This document shows positions 1-10,622 of a stretch of DNA of 64,000 bases, one piece after another. The DNA lies in assembly GCA_030544215.1 (NCBI GenBank), contig JARZZO010000006.1, positions 51,374,501 to 51,438,500 on the forward strand. The letters run 5' to 3'. Within the stretch, counting starts at the first letter, position 1; each line of letters opens with the position of its first letter. The position numbers were made by a program, and so were the translations under genes. This DNA comes from Zantedeschia hybrid cultivar (taxonomy: Eukaryota > Streptophyta > Magnoliopsida > Alismatales > Araceae). Under the pieces are notes generated by a model. That model was not told the DNA's origin, made no database searches, and was given only the letters and a program-made list of their open reading frames with translations.

Positions 1-1055
1 TTTTTGCCCTAAAAGGCGTCGTACTGCCCTGACGTCCTTCTAAAAGGCGTCGACCAGGCACGACGCCGTTTAGCGCCAGAAACCTGGTTCCCTGGTTCAA
101 CCCGAGGGTTTCTCCTTTAACCCCAAACACCCCGAAAATGCCCCATAACAGAAGGGGTAAGATAGGGAAATCAACTACTTCCAGCATGCTACAAATCCAC
201 GTTCACGAGCACGGCCATTCCCACAAGAAAACCCCCTAAACATGCTCATTCTAACCCAAAACATAACATGCCACGCCAAGGAAATCACGAGCAACACATT
301 CACAGTCCATGCAAGGTTCGTCCCCCTACCGGTTCTTGAACTCCACCAAGCTCCGTGCCGCCGACCCGCCACACCGCAGACCGCCGCCGGTACCCCCGAG
401 GACGCCGCCACTCCGCCGGGACGTCGGCCGCCGTCCGGAGAATGGAACGTCGCGAAGGAAGTGGTGGTGGTAGAGGTGAGAGGTAGGGAGGTGTTGGAGT
501 GGTGGGAGAGGAAGAAGATGAAGGGAAGGGGAAAAGAGGGTCGGAGAGGGCGGAGAGAGCGAAGAGAGAGAGGGTGGAGGCGAAAATGAGGGAAGGAAGG
601 GGAGGCTCGCGGGGTCAATCTGAATCTAGCTAAAACGTGTCGATCGAGACAGACGCCAATCAGTCTGACAGGACGGGCCGTACTGACACCGGTCTTAAAC
701 GCGTCGCTCACCACAGACGCCGTTCAGACGATGTGACAGGCTGTACTGACAACGCTCTGGCGCCGTACACTGACATCGTAGAGGTCACAGTCTGAATCGC
801 ATCGACCATCATGGACGCCGTTCATACGACGAGACAGGGGCCGTACTCTCGCGGCCTGAAACCCGCTCACGTGGCGCACACGTAGCACAACAACAAGCAG
901 ACCTAAATAGCGTCCACACAACCTGACGCCTTTTGAAAGGCGTCGAGCAGTGCTGACGTCATTCAGTCAGAAATCTCAAGACCCCTCAGGGTCCAAACCA
1001 GGGGATCCGGCCCGAACCCGACCCGAATACTGAACCCGAAACCTCAGTCCTTACA
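1..1055 (-). repeat. 3' LTR of the family G element (partial)
   Basis: Base n here corresponds to base n+4286 in the LTR at 2629-5341, with no length difference that I could see. By eye there are roughly 40 substitutions over 1055 bp, mostly transitions, many at CG or CHG sites, as expected for a methylated insertion a few percent diverged. On the minus strand the LTR starts TGTAAGGACTGAGG at 1055. About 1.66 kb of this LTR lies left of the window. Confidence 0.9.
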
Positions 1056-1068
1056 TTCTCCCCCCCTT
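1056..1068 (-). other. Polypurine tract of family G element
   Basis: The minus strand reads AAGGGGGGGAGAA directly before the LTR start TGTAAGG. This is the expected primer site for plus-strand DNA synthesis in LTR elements. It fixes the 3' LTR boundary and the minus-strand orientation. Confidence 0.85.
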
Positions 1069-1432
1069 AAAAGAATTTCGTCCTCGAAATTTGCAACCGC
1101 TCAACGCAAAACTCGGCTAAGCATCACATGCCGGCACACCGATCACAACAATCATCCTCACCAATCACACATACAGGGTTCCACATAATTAGCCAATCAA
1201 ATTCACACCAAGCTAACCAAGATTCTCGATTCTAACAAAAAGTTGAAAGATCAAAATAACCACACACTAGCAAGGCACATCTTACAAAACCGATTCTCCA
1301 CCAAACCCAAATACATAAAAGTGCCATAAGAGTTCACAACCACCTCTGGATAAGGCAAGATAAAAGCGTTCATCTAGCCCAACCGCTCGGACCTCCACCG
1401 AGAGACGCAACACCACTCAACGTCTCGTACAC
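1069..1432 (-). other. Untranslated spacer between gag stop and polypurine tract
   Basis: Only about 360 bp separate the gag stop from the polypurine tract. I see no protease, RT, RNase H or integrase motif in any frame. In an autonomous chromovirus this is where several kilobases of pol would lie, so this stretch shows that the element lacks pol. Confidence 0.75.
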
Positions 1433-2473
1433 CTACTGACCACTCGGCTCCTGACCTGCCTTATTCTTCTGGGGACAGTTCCTCGCAAGATGTCCCTTCC
1501 TGCCACAGCCAAAACAGCTACCAGCGATTAATGGACATATCCGATTACCATGAAACCTGCCACAACGGGGACAACGATCCGCAGCGTCCCGCCTCGCTTC
1601 CTGTTGCCAGCTGACCTCCGTCTGCATCTGCTGAACCAAACCGTCTTCATCCTCGTCACAAGGTACCTCTTGGAACTCGACCTCAAAGGAACTCGAACCT
1701 CCTGACGAAAAGACCGCTGATCTATCCCTGCTTTGCTGCTTCCCTTGTGCTGAATGCTCCGACTCCTTCGCCGTGTGTTGGAACTGCATCTCCACCGCTG
1801 CCGCGCACCGAACTGCTGACGCCAGATCCTTACAACAATGGCCTGCCACGAACTCCCTCAGATCATGCCGAAGTCCATCCACAAATTTCTCCGTCCTTCG
1901 ATCCTCATGCTCAGATATGTGTGGAGCAAATCTTCCTAGAGCTACAAATTTCATCTGATATTCCAGAACTGACATACCATCCGGCACCAATTCCATAAAC
2001 TCCCTTTCCTTGGCCCTACGAACGTGCCTCGGAAAGTACTGTCCACTAAACTCTCTCACAAAGCCTTCCCAAGGAATCTCTCTCAAGGACCTATGTGGAA
2101 ACATCAACCCCTTGATGGTAACCCACCAATCAGAAGCATCGTCCTTCAGCAAGTAGGTTGCCAACAAGGTCTTGTCACTCTCAGCACATTCTAGAACATC
2201 AAACGCCTTTTCCACTTCCTTAATCCAATGAGCTGCCGCATCTGGAACAGGTTGACCCGTGCAAGAAGGGGGCTTCAACTTCATGAACCGCTCCATCACC
2301 ATGGATTGGCCACCTCGGGAATTGGACCCCTCACTTCCATCTCCCTGCTGGTATCTAGACATAGCCCCAATCATAGCTTCCATGAAACGATCCACATTAT
2401 GTCCTTCTGCCCTCGAACCACCATCATCTGCTCTCGAACCACGAGCCAACGGAACTCTCCTCTTTGGTGCCAT
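1433..2473 (-). CDS. gag: Gag polyprotein of gag-only retrotransposon (intact)
   Basis: An open frame of 346 codons if the Met of MAPKRR at 2473 is used; the frame stays open upstream to a Met at 2509. I prefer 2473 because the basic MAPKRR start fits Gag N-termini. The Retrotrans_gag region covers roughly residues 70-230 (motifs AAHWIKEVEKAFDVLEC, ATYLLKDDASDWW, QYFPRHVRRAKEREF). A zinc knuckle CFGCGRKGHLARNCP (C-x2-C-x4-H-x4-C) lies near the C-terminus, preceded by a second Cys-rich stretch (CPRCGRFHGNRICP). Gag forms the virus-like particle and packages element RNA. The absence of stops or frameshifts contrasts with every other gag in the window and suggests recent or continuing activity. 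Confidence 0.88.
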   Translation of the reverse strand: MAPKRRVPLARGSRADDGGSRAEGHNVDRFMEAMIGAMSRYQQGDGSEGSNSRGGQSMVMERFMKLKPPSCTGQPVPDAAAHWIKEVEKAFDVLECAESDKTLLATYLLKDDASDWWVTIKGLMFPHRSLREIPWEGFVREFSGQYFPRHVRRAKEREFMELVPDGMSVLEYQMKFVALGRFAPHISEHEDRRTEKFVDGLRHDLREFVAGHCCKDLASAVRCAAAVEMQFQHTAKESEHSAQGKQQSRDRSAVFSSGGSSSFEVEFQEVPCDEDEDGLVQQMQTEVSWQQEARRDAADRCPRCGRFHGNRICPLIAGSCFGCGRKGHLARNCPQKNKAGQEPSGQ

Positions 2474-2614
2474 CAGTACCCCACAAACACGAAAATCGAA
2501 CCAAAACACGTCAAAAGCTATGAATCTCTACCAGCAGCCATCGCCTGTACATACTCGTACTTATTGTTGGACTATAATATCTAACCTAGTTTACCACATA
2601 CTCGTCTAGATTGA

Positions 2615-2626
2615 GCTCTGATACCA
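2615..2626 (-). other. Primer binding site, initiator-Met tRNA type
   Basis: The minus strand reads TGGTATCAGAGC two bases after the 5' LTR end. This matches the common plant LTR-element primer site complementary to the initiator methionine tRNA 3' end. It confirms the 5' LTR boundary at 2629 and the minus orientation. Confidence 0.88.
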
Positions 2627-4007
2627 ACTGTAACGACCCACCATCCTATGACCGGAGACCCGATCACTAAATGGATGTCGGCCCATCAACTGCGGATTCA
2701 CACCCGGATCTCACACAACACATCTGGAGGAGTAAGCGCTAAACAAGGCTAAATATAACAATCATACGGACTACAAAGATGTAACAAGTGCGTAGGAAGG
2801 AAGATAACAATGTCCGTATACAGTCCAACAAATTAAATAAGTACAGGCAGGAGTAAAGTACAACAACATCGGGGCATACCCCGGAACTGAGATAGCAGCT
2901 GGTCCGCACACCAAGAAGACACCACCCGCCGCCAAACGCCACGAGGTCCACACCTGAAACCGCAGGGAGTGAGCCACACCAGAATTGGGCTCAGTAGGGA
3001 TCATCCGATCCCCTGCCTCCCACTCACACACCCACAAGTGCAACAACACAGATATATGACAATTAAACAAAGCAGTAAACATAGCACCCAACCTGATATG
3101 AAATGTACGATAAGCAGTGTAGCAGGAACAGTTCTAAGCAACCCGAAGAACCCAACACAGAGTCACGTCTCACAGCCAAAGTCCACAAAGCGACTGAACC
3201 ATACTGTCGACCGAAGTCAAACGTCGCCTCAAAACACTACCACCACTACTCACGCCTGTCCGCCCCTACAGTGTTCCGGGGCACTGTAGGGTGAGGCAGT
3301 GAGTCAAACTAGGACTAGCTGGGACCAGTGTACCACCACTGCCCAGCTACGTGTGCACACAAGCAGTCTAGACTACTGTCCTACCGACCGGATTGCCTCC
3401 ACGCTAGGCCTCAGCGCTTCAGGAGGGCCCTGGGGACCGGCGAACCCCCGTCAAGCCGAAGCTATAGGAACTACCCACAACCATAACCTCCCGAGCTGCG
3501 TCAGGCCAAAGGGCTAAGGGTACCACTCGTAACCTTGATCAAAGGTCACATCAGGCCTAGTGGCTACAGGGGTAAAACAACTCCAACAGTACCACAACCA
3601 GCTCCACAGCAAGAAACGCGCCGGAAGCTGCCACGACAAACAGGGAAACCCCGACCCGCTGAGACCAAACAGCAACCCTTCGGATAGCGCACCGGCTACT
3701 CCGGCCCGACGGGCTCAAGGTGGTTCTGCTTCCCTCAGCCAAAGGTAAAACACAATATGTACCACTCTCCCACCGGTACGGCATAATGCCTCACAGACAC
3801 CATGACCCTGTCCCCATCGGTCCTTGGTGACAAACGTAAACCACAGTTATTCCAATTCCATATTCGCATAAGCACATACACACATATAACATGATCCCAT
3901 TCGCACAGTAAACCTCCGTCTCAGCGTACAGCTTAAAGCATGCATTTGAACCATCCAACAATGAAACATATGTTAAAAACCAGGGTTTATGCAGTTCTGT
4001 CTTGAAT

Positions 4008-4363
4008 CGCGTCGACCGAGGTCGACGCCATTCAAGCTCCTCAAACAGGTTCATTTAAAGCCAGATTATTCCTTAAAACGCGTCCACCTGGGAAGCCGCC
4101 GTTTGAAACGCGTCAGAGCTCTCAGACGCTATTCATACCGAAATTCCAGATTTGCAGACCCTCAGTCGGGGTGATTTCCTGCCTAAATGGCGTCATGATG
4201 GCCCGACGTCCTTCTGAAATGCGTCGTCCATCCATGACGTCATTTAGTGCCAGAACCCCTAACTCGTGAAACCTCGAACAGGGAGGTTTGTGCCCTAAAA
4301 GGCGTCGTACTGCCCTGACGTCCTTCTAAAAGGCGTCGACCAGGCACGACGCCGTTTAGTGCC
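4008..4363. promoter_or_regulatory. Array of GCGTC/GACGC dyads, LTR downstream block
   Basis: Repeated inverted pairs: a left arm (AAA/GAA)NGGCGTC or NCGCGTC, 10-14 nt, then a right arm GACG(C/T)C(A/G)TTTAG or a TTCA-type ending. Clear examples start near 4008, 4076, 4106, 4186, 4216, 4297 and 4327. Neighbouring dyads often abut, so the right arm of one is followed directly by the left arm of the next. Some right arms contain TGACGTCA, the core of C-box/TGA-type bZIP sites. Function is unknown. Confidence 0.6.
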
Positions 4364-4460
4364 AGAAACCTGGTTCCCTGGTTCAACCCGAGGGTTTCTC
4401 CTTTAACCCCAAACACCCCGAAAATGTCCCAAAACAGAAGGGGGACGATAGGGAAATCAA

Positions 4461-5000
4461 CTACTTCCAGCATGCTACAAATCCACGTTCACGAGCACGG
4501 CCATTCCCACAAGAAAACCCCCTAAACATGCTCATTCTAACCCAAAACATAACATGCCACGCCAAGGAAATCACGAGTAACACATTCATAGTCCATGCAA
4601 GGTTCGTCCCCCTACCGGTTCTTGAACTCCACCAAGCTCCGTGCCGCCGACCCGCCGCACCGCAGACCGCCGCCGGTACCCCCGAGGACGCCGCCACTCC
4701 GCCGGGACGTCGGCCGCCGTCCGGAGAATGGAACGCCGTGAAGGAAGTGGTGGTGGTAGAGGTGAGAGGTAGGGAGGTGTTGGAGTGGTGGGAGAGGAAG
4801 AAGAGGAAGGGAAGGGGAAAAGAGGGTCGGAGAGGGCGGAGAGAACAAACAAAGAGAGGGTGGAGGTGAAAATGAGGGAAAGAAGGGGAGGCTCGCGGGG
4901 TCAATCTGAATCTAGCTAAAACACGTCGATCGAGACAGACGCCAATCAGTCTGACAGGACGGGCCGTACTGACACCGGTCTGAAACGCGTCGCTCACCAC
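4461..5000 (-). other. LTR-borne open frame, 179 codons, conserved between LTRs (coding status doubtful)
   Basis: The frame begins MVSDAFQTGVSTARPVRL and is open in both LTRs (also 175-714). Composition is driven by a pyrimidine-rich tract (Ser/Pro/Leu/His) and a GC-rich stretch containing HSPDGGRRPGGVAAS. The same core is readable in other family G LTRs in shifted frames (9810-10283, 43869-44453, 20333-20770). No known domain is recognisable. The tract could equally be a transcribed leader with conserved nucleotide sequence, which I find more likely. Confidence 0.25.
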
Positions 5001-5152
5001 GGATGCCGTTCAGACGATCTGACAGGCCGTACTGACAACGCTCTGGCGCCGTACACTGACACCGCAGAGGTCACAGTTTGAATCGCGTCGACCATCACGG
5101 ACGCCGTTCATACGACGAGACAGGGGCCGTACTCTCGCGGCCCGAAACCCGC

Positions 5153-5171
5153 CCACGTGGCGCACACGTGG
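5153..5171. promoter_or_regulatory. Paired G-box elements in family G LTR
   Basis: CCACGTGG at 5153-5160 and ACACGTGGC at 5164-5171 lie between dyads in the upstream (U3-like) part of the LTR. The same spot in the 3' LTR (about 868-886) reads CTCACGTGG and ACACGTAGC. CACGTG cores bind plant bHLH and bZIP factors. Their position upstream of the pyrimidine-rich tract fits a promoter region, but binding is inferred only. Confidence 0.4.
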
Positions 5172-5341
5172 CACAGCAACAAGCAGACCTAAATGGCGTC
5201 AACACAACCTGACGCCTTTTGAAAGGCGTCAAGCAGTGCTAACGTCATTCAGTCAGAAATCTCAAAACCCCTCAGGGTCCAAACTAGGGGATCCGGCCCG
5301 AACCCGACCCGAATACTGAACCCGAAACCTCAGTCCTTACA

Positions 5342-6666
5342 CTTTCTCACTAGTTGCCATGATAAAGTCGATCAGAGTTCTACTCGTCATACCTGCACAC
5401 TAGGATTACGAAATCTGGCAAATGGATGTGAAGACTGCCTTCCTCAACAGTTATCTTGAGGAAGAGGTGTATATGATACAACCAGAAGGTTTCACATCCA
5501 AAGTATCTCCAGATAAAGTGTCCAAGCTTCAAAGGTCCCTTTATAGATTGAAGTAAGCTTCCCGGAGCTGGAACATGAGATTTGACGAGGCTGTCAAATC
5601 TTATGACTTCATTAAGAATGAAGATGAGCCTTGTGTGTACAAGAAAACCAGTGGGAGCGCAGTCACCTTCTTAGTTCTTTATGTAGACGACATACTACTC
5701 ATTGGGAATGATGTAGCAATGATGTCGTCGGTAAAGATCTGGCTGTCGAAAAACTTCTCCATGAAGGATTTGGGAGAAGCATTCTATGTATTGGGAATAC
5801 GGATCTATAGAGATAGATCAAAGAGGATGCTTGGAATGTCCCATTCCTTGTACATAGATTCCATTGTCAAAAGGTTTGGCATGGAAAATTCCAAGAGAGG
5901 TCTCATACCGATGAGACATGGAATTAATCTCTCAAAGGAGCAGTCTCCTAAGACTCCTGATGAGAGGACATTCATGGATAGAGTACCCTATACCTCTGCC
6001 AAAGGATCTATCAAGTATGCCATGCTATGTATACGGCCTGATGTTGCATATACTCTAAGTGTTACGAGCAGATTTCATACTGATCTAGGCAAAGAGCACT
6101 GGAAGGCAGTGAAATGTATCCTTAAGTACTTTTGAAGAACTAAGGATATGTTTCTTGTCTATGGAGGAGATGACTTGAAACTGCGAGGCTATAATGACTC
6201 GAGTTTCCAGTCCGATCTAGATGATAGCAAGTCTACATCTAGATTTGTGTTTACTTTAAACGAAGGTGCAGTGTGCTGGAAGTGTTCCAAGCAAGTTACC
6301 ACTACAGAATCGACGACTAAAGCTGAGTACATCGCTGCAGCTGAAGCCGCCAAGGAAGCAGTGTGGTTGAAGAAATTCATCACCGACCTCGGCATAGTTC
6401 CCAGTATCTCTGAACCTGTTCTACTATTGTGCGACAACAATGGAGCCATTGTACAAGCGAAAGAGCTGCGGTCTCATCAGAAATCAAAGCATATTCTGAG
6501 GCACTTTCATCTAATCAGAGAGATAATATCCAGACGAGATGTAGTGGTGGAAAGAGTTCCATTTGTCGACAATGTAGTAGATCCACTGACAAAGCCGTTG
6601 GCTCAAAATGTGTTTGAGCATCACCTAGAGTCTATAGGTTTGGTGCATAAAGGTGATTGGCTTTAG
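5342..6666 (+). pseudogene. pol: Copia I reverse transcriptase and RNase H (decayed)
   Basis: In order: AMIKSIRVLL and the MDVKTAFLNS motif; a stop before ASRSWN; the catalytic LYVDDILLIGND near 5680; KDLGEAFYVLGIRI; RNase H motifs YNDSSFQSDLDDSKS, KAEYIAAAEAAKEAVWLKK, LCDNNGAIVQAKE and KHILRHFHLIREI; then DPLTKPLAQ and a natural stop at 6664-6666. There are in-frame stops near 5405, 5555 and 6133, so it is not translatable as one protein, although the RT active site and RNase H residues remain. It copied element RNA to DNA and degraded the RNA strand when intact. Confidence 0.85.
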
Positions 6667-6670
6667 TCCA

Positions 6671-6680
6671 AGTGGGAGAT
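6671..6680 (+). other. Polypurine tract of copia I
   Basis: AGTGGGAGAT sits four bases after the pol stop and directly before the LTR start TGTTAG. The same AGTGGGAGAT precedes the copia II 3' LTR at 22578, and its reverse complement adjoins the copia III LTR at 38645. Confidence 0.8.
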
Positions 6681-9600
6681 TGTTAGTCTTAGGTGGCCTA
6701 CAAGCCAATATGACTTTGTAATCTCGTTCATTTATTGATATATAATGGCATTATATTCATTATGTATAATTCGTTATTATCATCTCATAATGAAGTCCGT
6801 GAATATATGCGATAGTGATCAGATTATGATGAGATCATACTAGTGAGATTGATCACTTAAACACACATTCTTAATAGTTCCTAGTCGGAGGATATCCAAG
6901 AAGGACATTGGATATCTGGATAAACTAGTACAGATTACTCTCGCTTATATGATGAGGGTGGCTGATCTTATAGTCACTTATTGGAGACACTAAGGTGAAT
7001 CTATAGGTACTCATTAGAGAATGAGTTCACTGAACTGATCCGACTGAATCGCTGGATAGTATTGTACCTCATTGTCAACCAGTTTGATTCTATTGTCACA
7101 GTTGCGTAGATGGTCCCCAGACCGGAGACACCAAGGACACCTTTTCGGTAGACTTCTGTACTTTGACCTTGGTTTATGAATCTCTAACCACGGGATTCTA
7201 AATAGCCAAGGATCAGGTACAGCAGAATACCGTCGAAGGGAATTGAGTGTCAATAAGGAATCATTCGCTCTCAGTACTTAGAGAGAGAATGCTCTAGGAA
7301 GGATGCGAGGAAATCCCTGGCCAGGGAGGACGATAATATCGGGAAAAGAGTTTTCCGATATTATTCGACAACATCCGATCCAAGTGAGTTGACCGGTTAG
7401 GGTTTGATAGTATACCATACTCTGAGTTGACTCGAGAGCATTGTACGAATGAAGGACTATATTAACATGGTAACTATCGGTGGAAAGGTTCCAAGAGTGG
7501 GTTAATTAACCCCGATACCTTTCGGGTTCACGCGGTGTTGCTTGGCACCCAATGTAATCGAAGGGCCGATCGAATTTGATGTGCGACATTGAATCGATTG
7601 ATTAATTATTTAATATGAGTTATTAATTGATTAATCAGGCCAGTGTGGAGTCACTGCGCTTATTGAGCCATTAACCGGACTGGTTATTGGGCCTAGAGGA
7701 TCACACGCAAATGATTCTCAAGGCGATAGATAAATAAGTGGGTTTTATATAAACTGGGGGTTTTTATGAAAAACCGCGCAGTTAATATAAAATGTAGTGA
7801 ACGGGCTGAATAGACCAGGCTGCTGCTAACCCTAGCCACCCCCTCCTCTCTTCCTCTCTCTCTCTGGCACCCCAGACGAATCTATATCCCCAGGTCTGCT
7901 CCGCAGCTTCTCCGACGCTCGTTCGATGGGAAATCGTCCGCGCGTTGCGGCGATCGCTGTGGCGAACGACGAAGGCTTCATGGGTTGCGAAGAACGAGGA
8001 ACGTGAGGATATCCATCGCGAGGAAGATCGCGTGGACTTCACTAGAGATCGGGCGCTTGCCCGGCTTGCGGTGTCATAACGACAGAACCGAACGGTTGTA
8101 GATTCGAATCCGCACATGGTAAGAACCAATTATCCAATAATCTGGTTTTTAGTTGTAACGACCCGCCACCCTATAATCGGGGATCCGATTACTAAATGGG
8201 TACCGAATCATTAATTTGGAACCAAACCAGGATCTAAGTAAGTCTGGGAAATAAATAATAAACTAAGCTAAACATTCACATCGTATTGAATTGAAAGGAA
8301 AATGCAGAAATTAAAAGTTATTACAATGCGACTCGATACAGCAAATAATTACATACTCCAACAGAAGAGAAATAATTAAGCATACAGGCCAGAAATAAAG
8401 ATAACAACTACGTTGGGGCATACCTCGGAATAACAACTGACGGCGCACGACACAGAACAGCACACCCCTCGCTAAGTCTGCCTGGAGTCCTCACCTGAAA
8501 ACCGCAGGGGTGAGTCTCAACGGAAAGACTCAGTAGGGATCCTTCGATCCCCACTGCCCACACACACACCTACAAGTGTAAAACACAGCTAAAAGTACAG
8601 TGAACAAGTAAAGCAGTAATTACTACTCCTAAATCTCGATATGAATCACATGCATTCGAAATATAACATGCATATCACAGAAATCATTCTACCAAGGACC
8701 CTACAACTCGCGTCTCGGCAAAACGCGTCAACTATGTCTCCGAAAGGGGGAAACAATGACCCGCTGAGACCAAACAGTAACCCCTCGGATAGCACGCTGG
8801 CTACCTCGGCGGTTACTCCTTCCCCCAGCAAACACCGACCCTCTAGACCAAACAATAACCCCTCGGATAGCACTCTGGCTACTCCGGCCCAACTGGCTCA
8901 GGTGGTTACTCCTTCCCCCAGCATGAGTGACACTCCAAAGGTACCACTCCGACACCGGTACAAGCTAGCTAACCCCGGGGTTCACCAGGTGACCCTCTCT
9001 CACTAGGCGTCACCCCGCCACTGCTCGCGTCAGCGCTGTGTCCCTCCGCACCGACACAGGGTGTCAAACGCTACAACTGTCACTCTAGGTTCACAGTAAC
9101 ACAAAACACGGCACGGTGCGATCCGGTCACGTGAGAAGTCCGCGGTCGCACGACACACAACGTAGTGCCATCCGGTCATGAAGAGTCCATCATCATCGAG
9201 TGTACTAAAAGCATGCTTTTAACCAACTATCTAGCAGTGTAAACACATTTTACTGACATAGATTAGTGTGGTTCTGGCTTGAATCGCGTCGACCAAGGAC
9301 GACGCCGTTCAAGTATCCTAAACTGGTTCATGAATTCTCGGCCTCAGAATATGGCCTAAAAAGGCGTCGTCACAGTTAGCCGCCTTTTAAAAAATGCGTC
9401 GGCGTCCTCAGACGCCATTCACACCAAAATCCGGAATTAGCAGAAAACCCTAATCGGGGGATTTCTGCCTAAAAGGCGTCATGGTGTCCCGACGCTATTC
9501 CAAATCGCGTCGTCCAAGCATGACGTCTTTTAGCGCAAGAATCCCCGAACTGACAGAGCCTGAGTGGAACGATTTCTACCTAAAAGGCGCCATGATGGCC

Positions 9601-10622
9601 CGACGCCCTTCTAAAAGGCATCGTCCATGCACGACGTCTTTTAGCGCCAGAAACCAGGTCCTGTCTCCTACCCGAAGGCTCCCTTTATCACCCCCAAATG
9701 CCCCAAAATCAAACCAAACGGAGGAGGAAGAGGAGCAAGCTAATCATTACTAAACCACATTCACAGAAACCCTCATCCTCATCAAGAAAAGTTCCTAAAC
9801 ATGCTTATTCTACCTAAAAACCATAGACCCGTTGCATGCTTCAAAGTGGTAGAACATGGTTTTAAAATGCAACACTGAAGGAATCGTCACCCTACCGATT
9901 CTTGAACTCCTTCTGGCTCTGCCGCCAAACCGTCGCACCGCAAACCGCCGCCGGTACTCCGAGGACGCCGCCACTCCGCCGGGACGTCGGCCGCCGTCCG
10001 GAGAATGGAACGCCGCGAAGAAAGTGGTGGTGGCAGTGGTGAGAGGTGGAGAGGTGGAAGAGGAAGAAGGGGAAAGGGAAGGGGAAGAGTGGGGAGAGTC
10101 GGAGGGTGGAGAGGGTGAGGGGAGAGAGAGTGTGAGGGTGAGAATGAGGGAAAGGAAGGAGGGCTCGCGGGGTAACCAGAAACTAGGTAAAACGCGTCGA
10201 GATGTACGGACGCCTATCAGATGACATGACAGGCCGTTCTGACGGAAGTCTGAAACGCGTCGCCCAAGGCTGACGCCATTCATACGACAAGACCGGCACC
10301 GTACTCTGACACCGCAGGGTCACAGTCTGAAATACGTCACCCATCATGGACGCCGTTCAGACGACACAACCGGCCCGTACACTCGCGACCCAAGGCCAGC
10401 CCACGTGGCACAATCTAAAACGCGTCTGCCACGCCGGACGCCGGCCCTAGAGGGTCCCAGCCCCGTTAGGGCCCAAACTACAGAGTCCGACCCTGAAACT
10501 GACCCGATAACCGGATCCGAAACCTCAGACCTTACATTAGTATTTTCGAAATGGGAAGGGATCGCTGGTTTTATTTTATTTTCCGTTGCATGAGCGATCT
10601 GTAGAAACTAGAGAACCCAACA
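6681..10622 (+). repeat. Copia I 3' LTR, split by a solo LTR
   Basis: LTR sequence runs 6681-8153 and resumes at 10542-10622, ending GAGAACCCAACA. It is about 1.55 kb once the insertion is discounted, matching the intact copy at 47082-48633 in the opposite orientation. A TC-rich stretch and a GC-rich stretch with GATTCGAATCC lie near 7830-8110. The flank after 10622 starts GAGAG, but the left duplication partner is not in the window. Confidence 0.87.
8154..10536 (-). repeat. Family G solo LTR, subfamily B (2383 bp), TSD TTAGT
   Basis: Complete from TGTAACGACCCGCC to CAGACCTTACA (minus orientation), with no internal region. It is flanked by perfect 5-bp duplications TTAGT at 8149-8153 and 10537-10541. 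Subfamily B is marked by 'ccctataatcggggatccg' near the left end. It contains dyads near 9280-9330, 9355-9420, 9470-9535 and 9585-9645, and again near 10190-10450. Solo LTRs arise by recombination between the two LTRs of a full element. Confidence 0.93.

Larger units (their letters stand above)
1..5341 (-). mobile_element. Gag-only non-autonomous LTR retrotransposon (family G), 3' LTR cut by window edge
   Basis: In minus-strand order the element reads 5' LTR (2629-5341), primer site, gag, polypurine tract, 3' LTR (1-1055, running off the left edge). The internal region is only about 1.57 kb and holds one gene, gag. There is no room for protease, reverse transcriptase or integrase, so it must borrow enzymes from an autonomous relative. 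This is the architecture described for plant TR-GAG elements. The Gag resembles that of Tekay/Del chromoviruses, which suggests the helper, but that is inference. It interrupts the RT region of copia I immediately after 5341, so the right-hand target duplication should be CTTTC (5342-5346). The left partner lies outside the window. LTR ends are TG...CA. Confidence 0.88.
2629..5341 (-). repeat. 5' LTR of family G element, full length (2713 bp)
   Basis: On the minus strand it runs from TGTAAGGACTGAGG to GGTCGTTACA, with TG...CA ends. It is longer than the internal region of its own element. In sense order it holds: a dyad-rich upstream block with paired G-boxes; a pyrimidine-rich tract; a conserved open frame (4461-5000); a second dyad block (about 4008-4363); and a dyad-poor 3' half. 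It is subfamily A, marked by 'gaccggagacccgatcac' near the plus-strand left end, as are the copies at 16649-19349 and 33797-35732. Confidence 0.9.
5342..10622 (+). mobile_element. Ty1/copia element I, 3' part (RT, RNase H, 3' LTR)
   Basis: Begins mid-RT exactly where the family G insertion ends; the missing 5' part should lie left of the window beyond that element. The order RT, RNase H, polypurine tract, LTR is that of copia. It is the same family as copia III on the minus strand and the LTRs at 61771-64000, since all share TGTTAG(T/C)TTTAGG-type starts and GAACCCAACA ends. The RNase H tail resembles Angela/TAR-type copia elements; the lineage is tentative. Confidence 0.85.

Noticed and set aside
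3560..3784. Overlapping small frames in the 3' half of family G LTRs (also 17490-17714, 8646-8955)
   Set aside because: Open on both strands through GC-rich LTR sequence and not kept in one frame between copies.
4008..4363. CRISPR-like array of short repeats and spacers
   Set aside because: Arms are short, degenerate and mutually inverted; spacing is irregular; no cas genes; the context is a plant LTR.
7960..8120. tRNA gene in the copia LTR (GGTTGTAGATTCGAATCCGC)
   Set aside because: Contains a T-arm-like GATTCGAATCC palindrome but no matching acceptor or anticodon stems by eye; present in every copy of this LTR, so LTR sequence.
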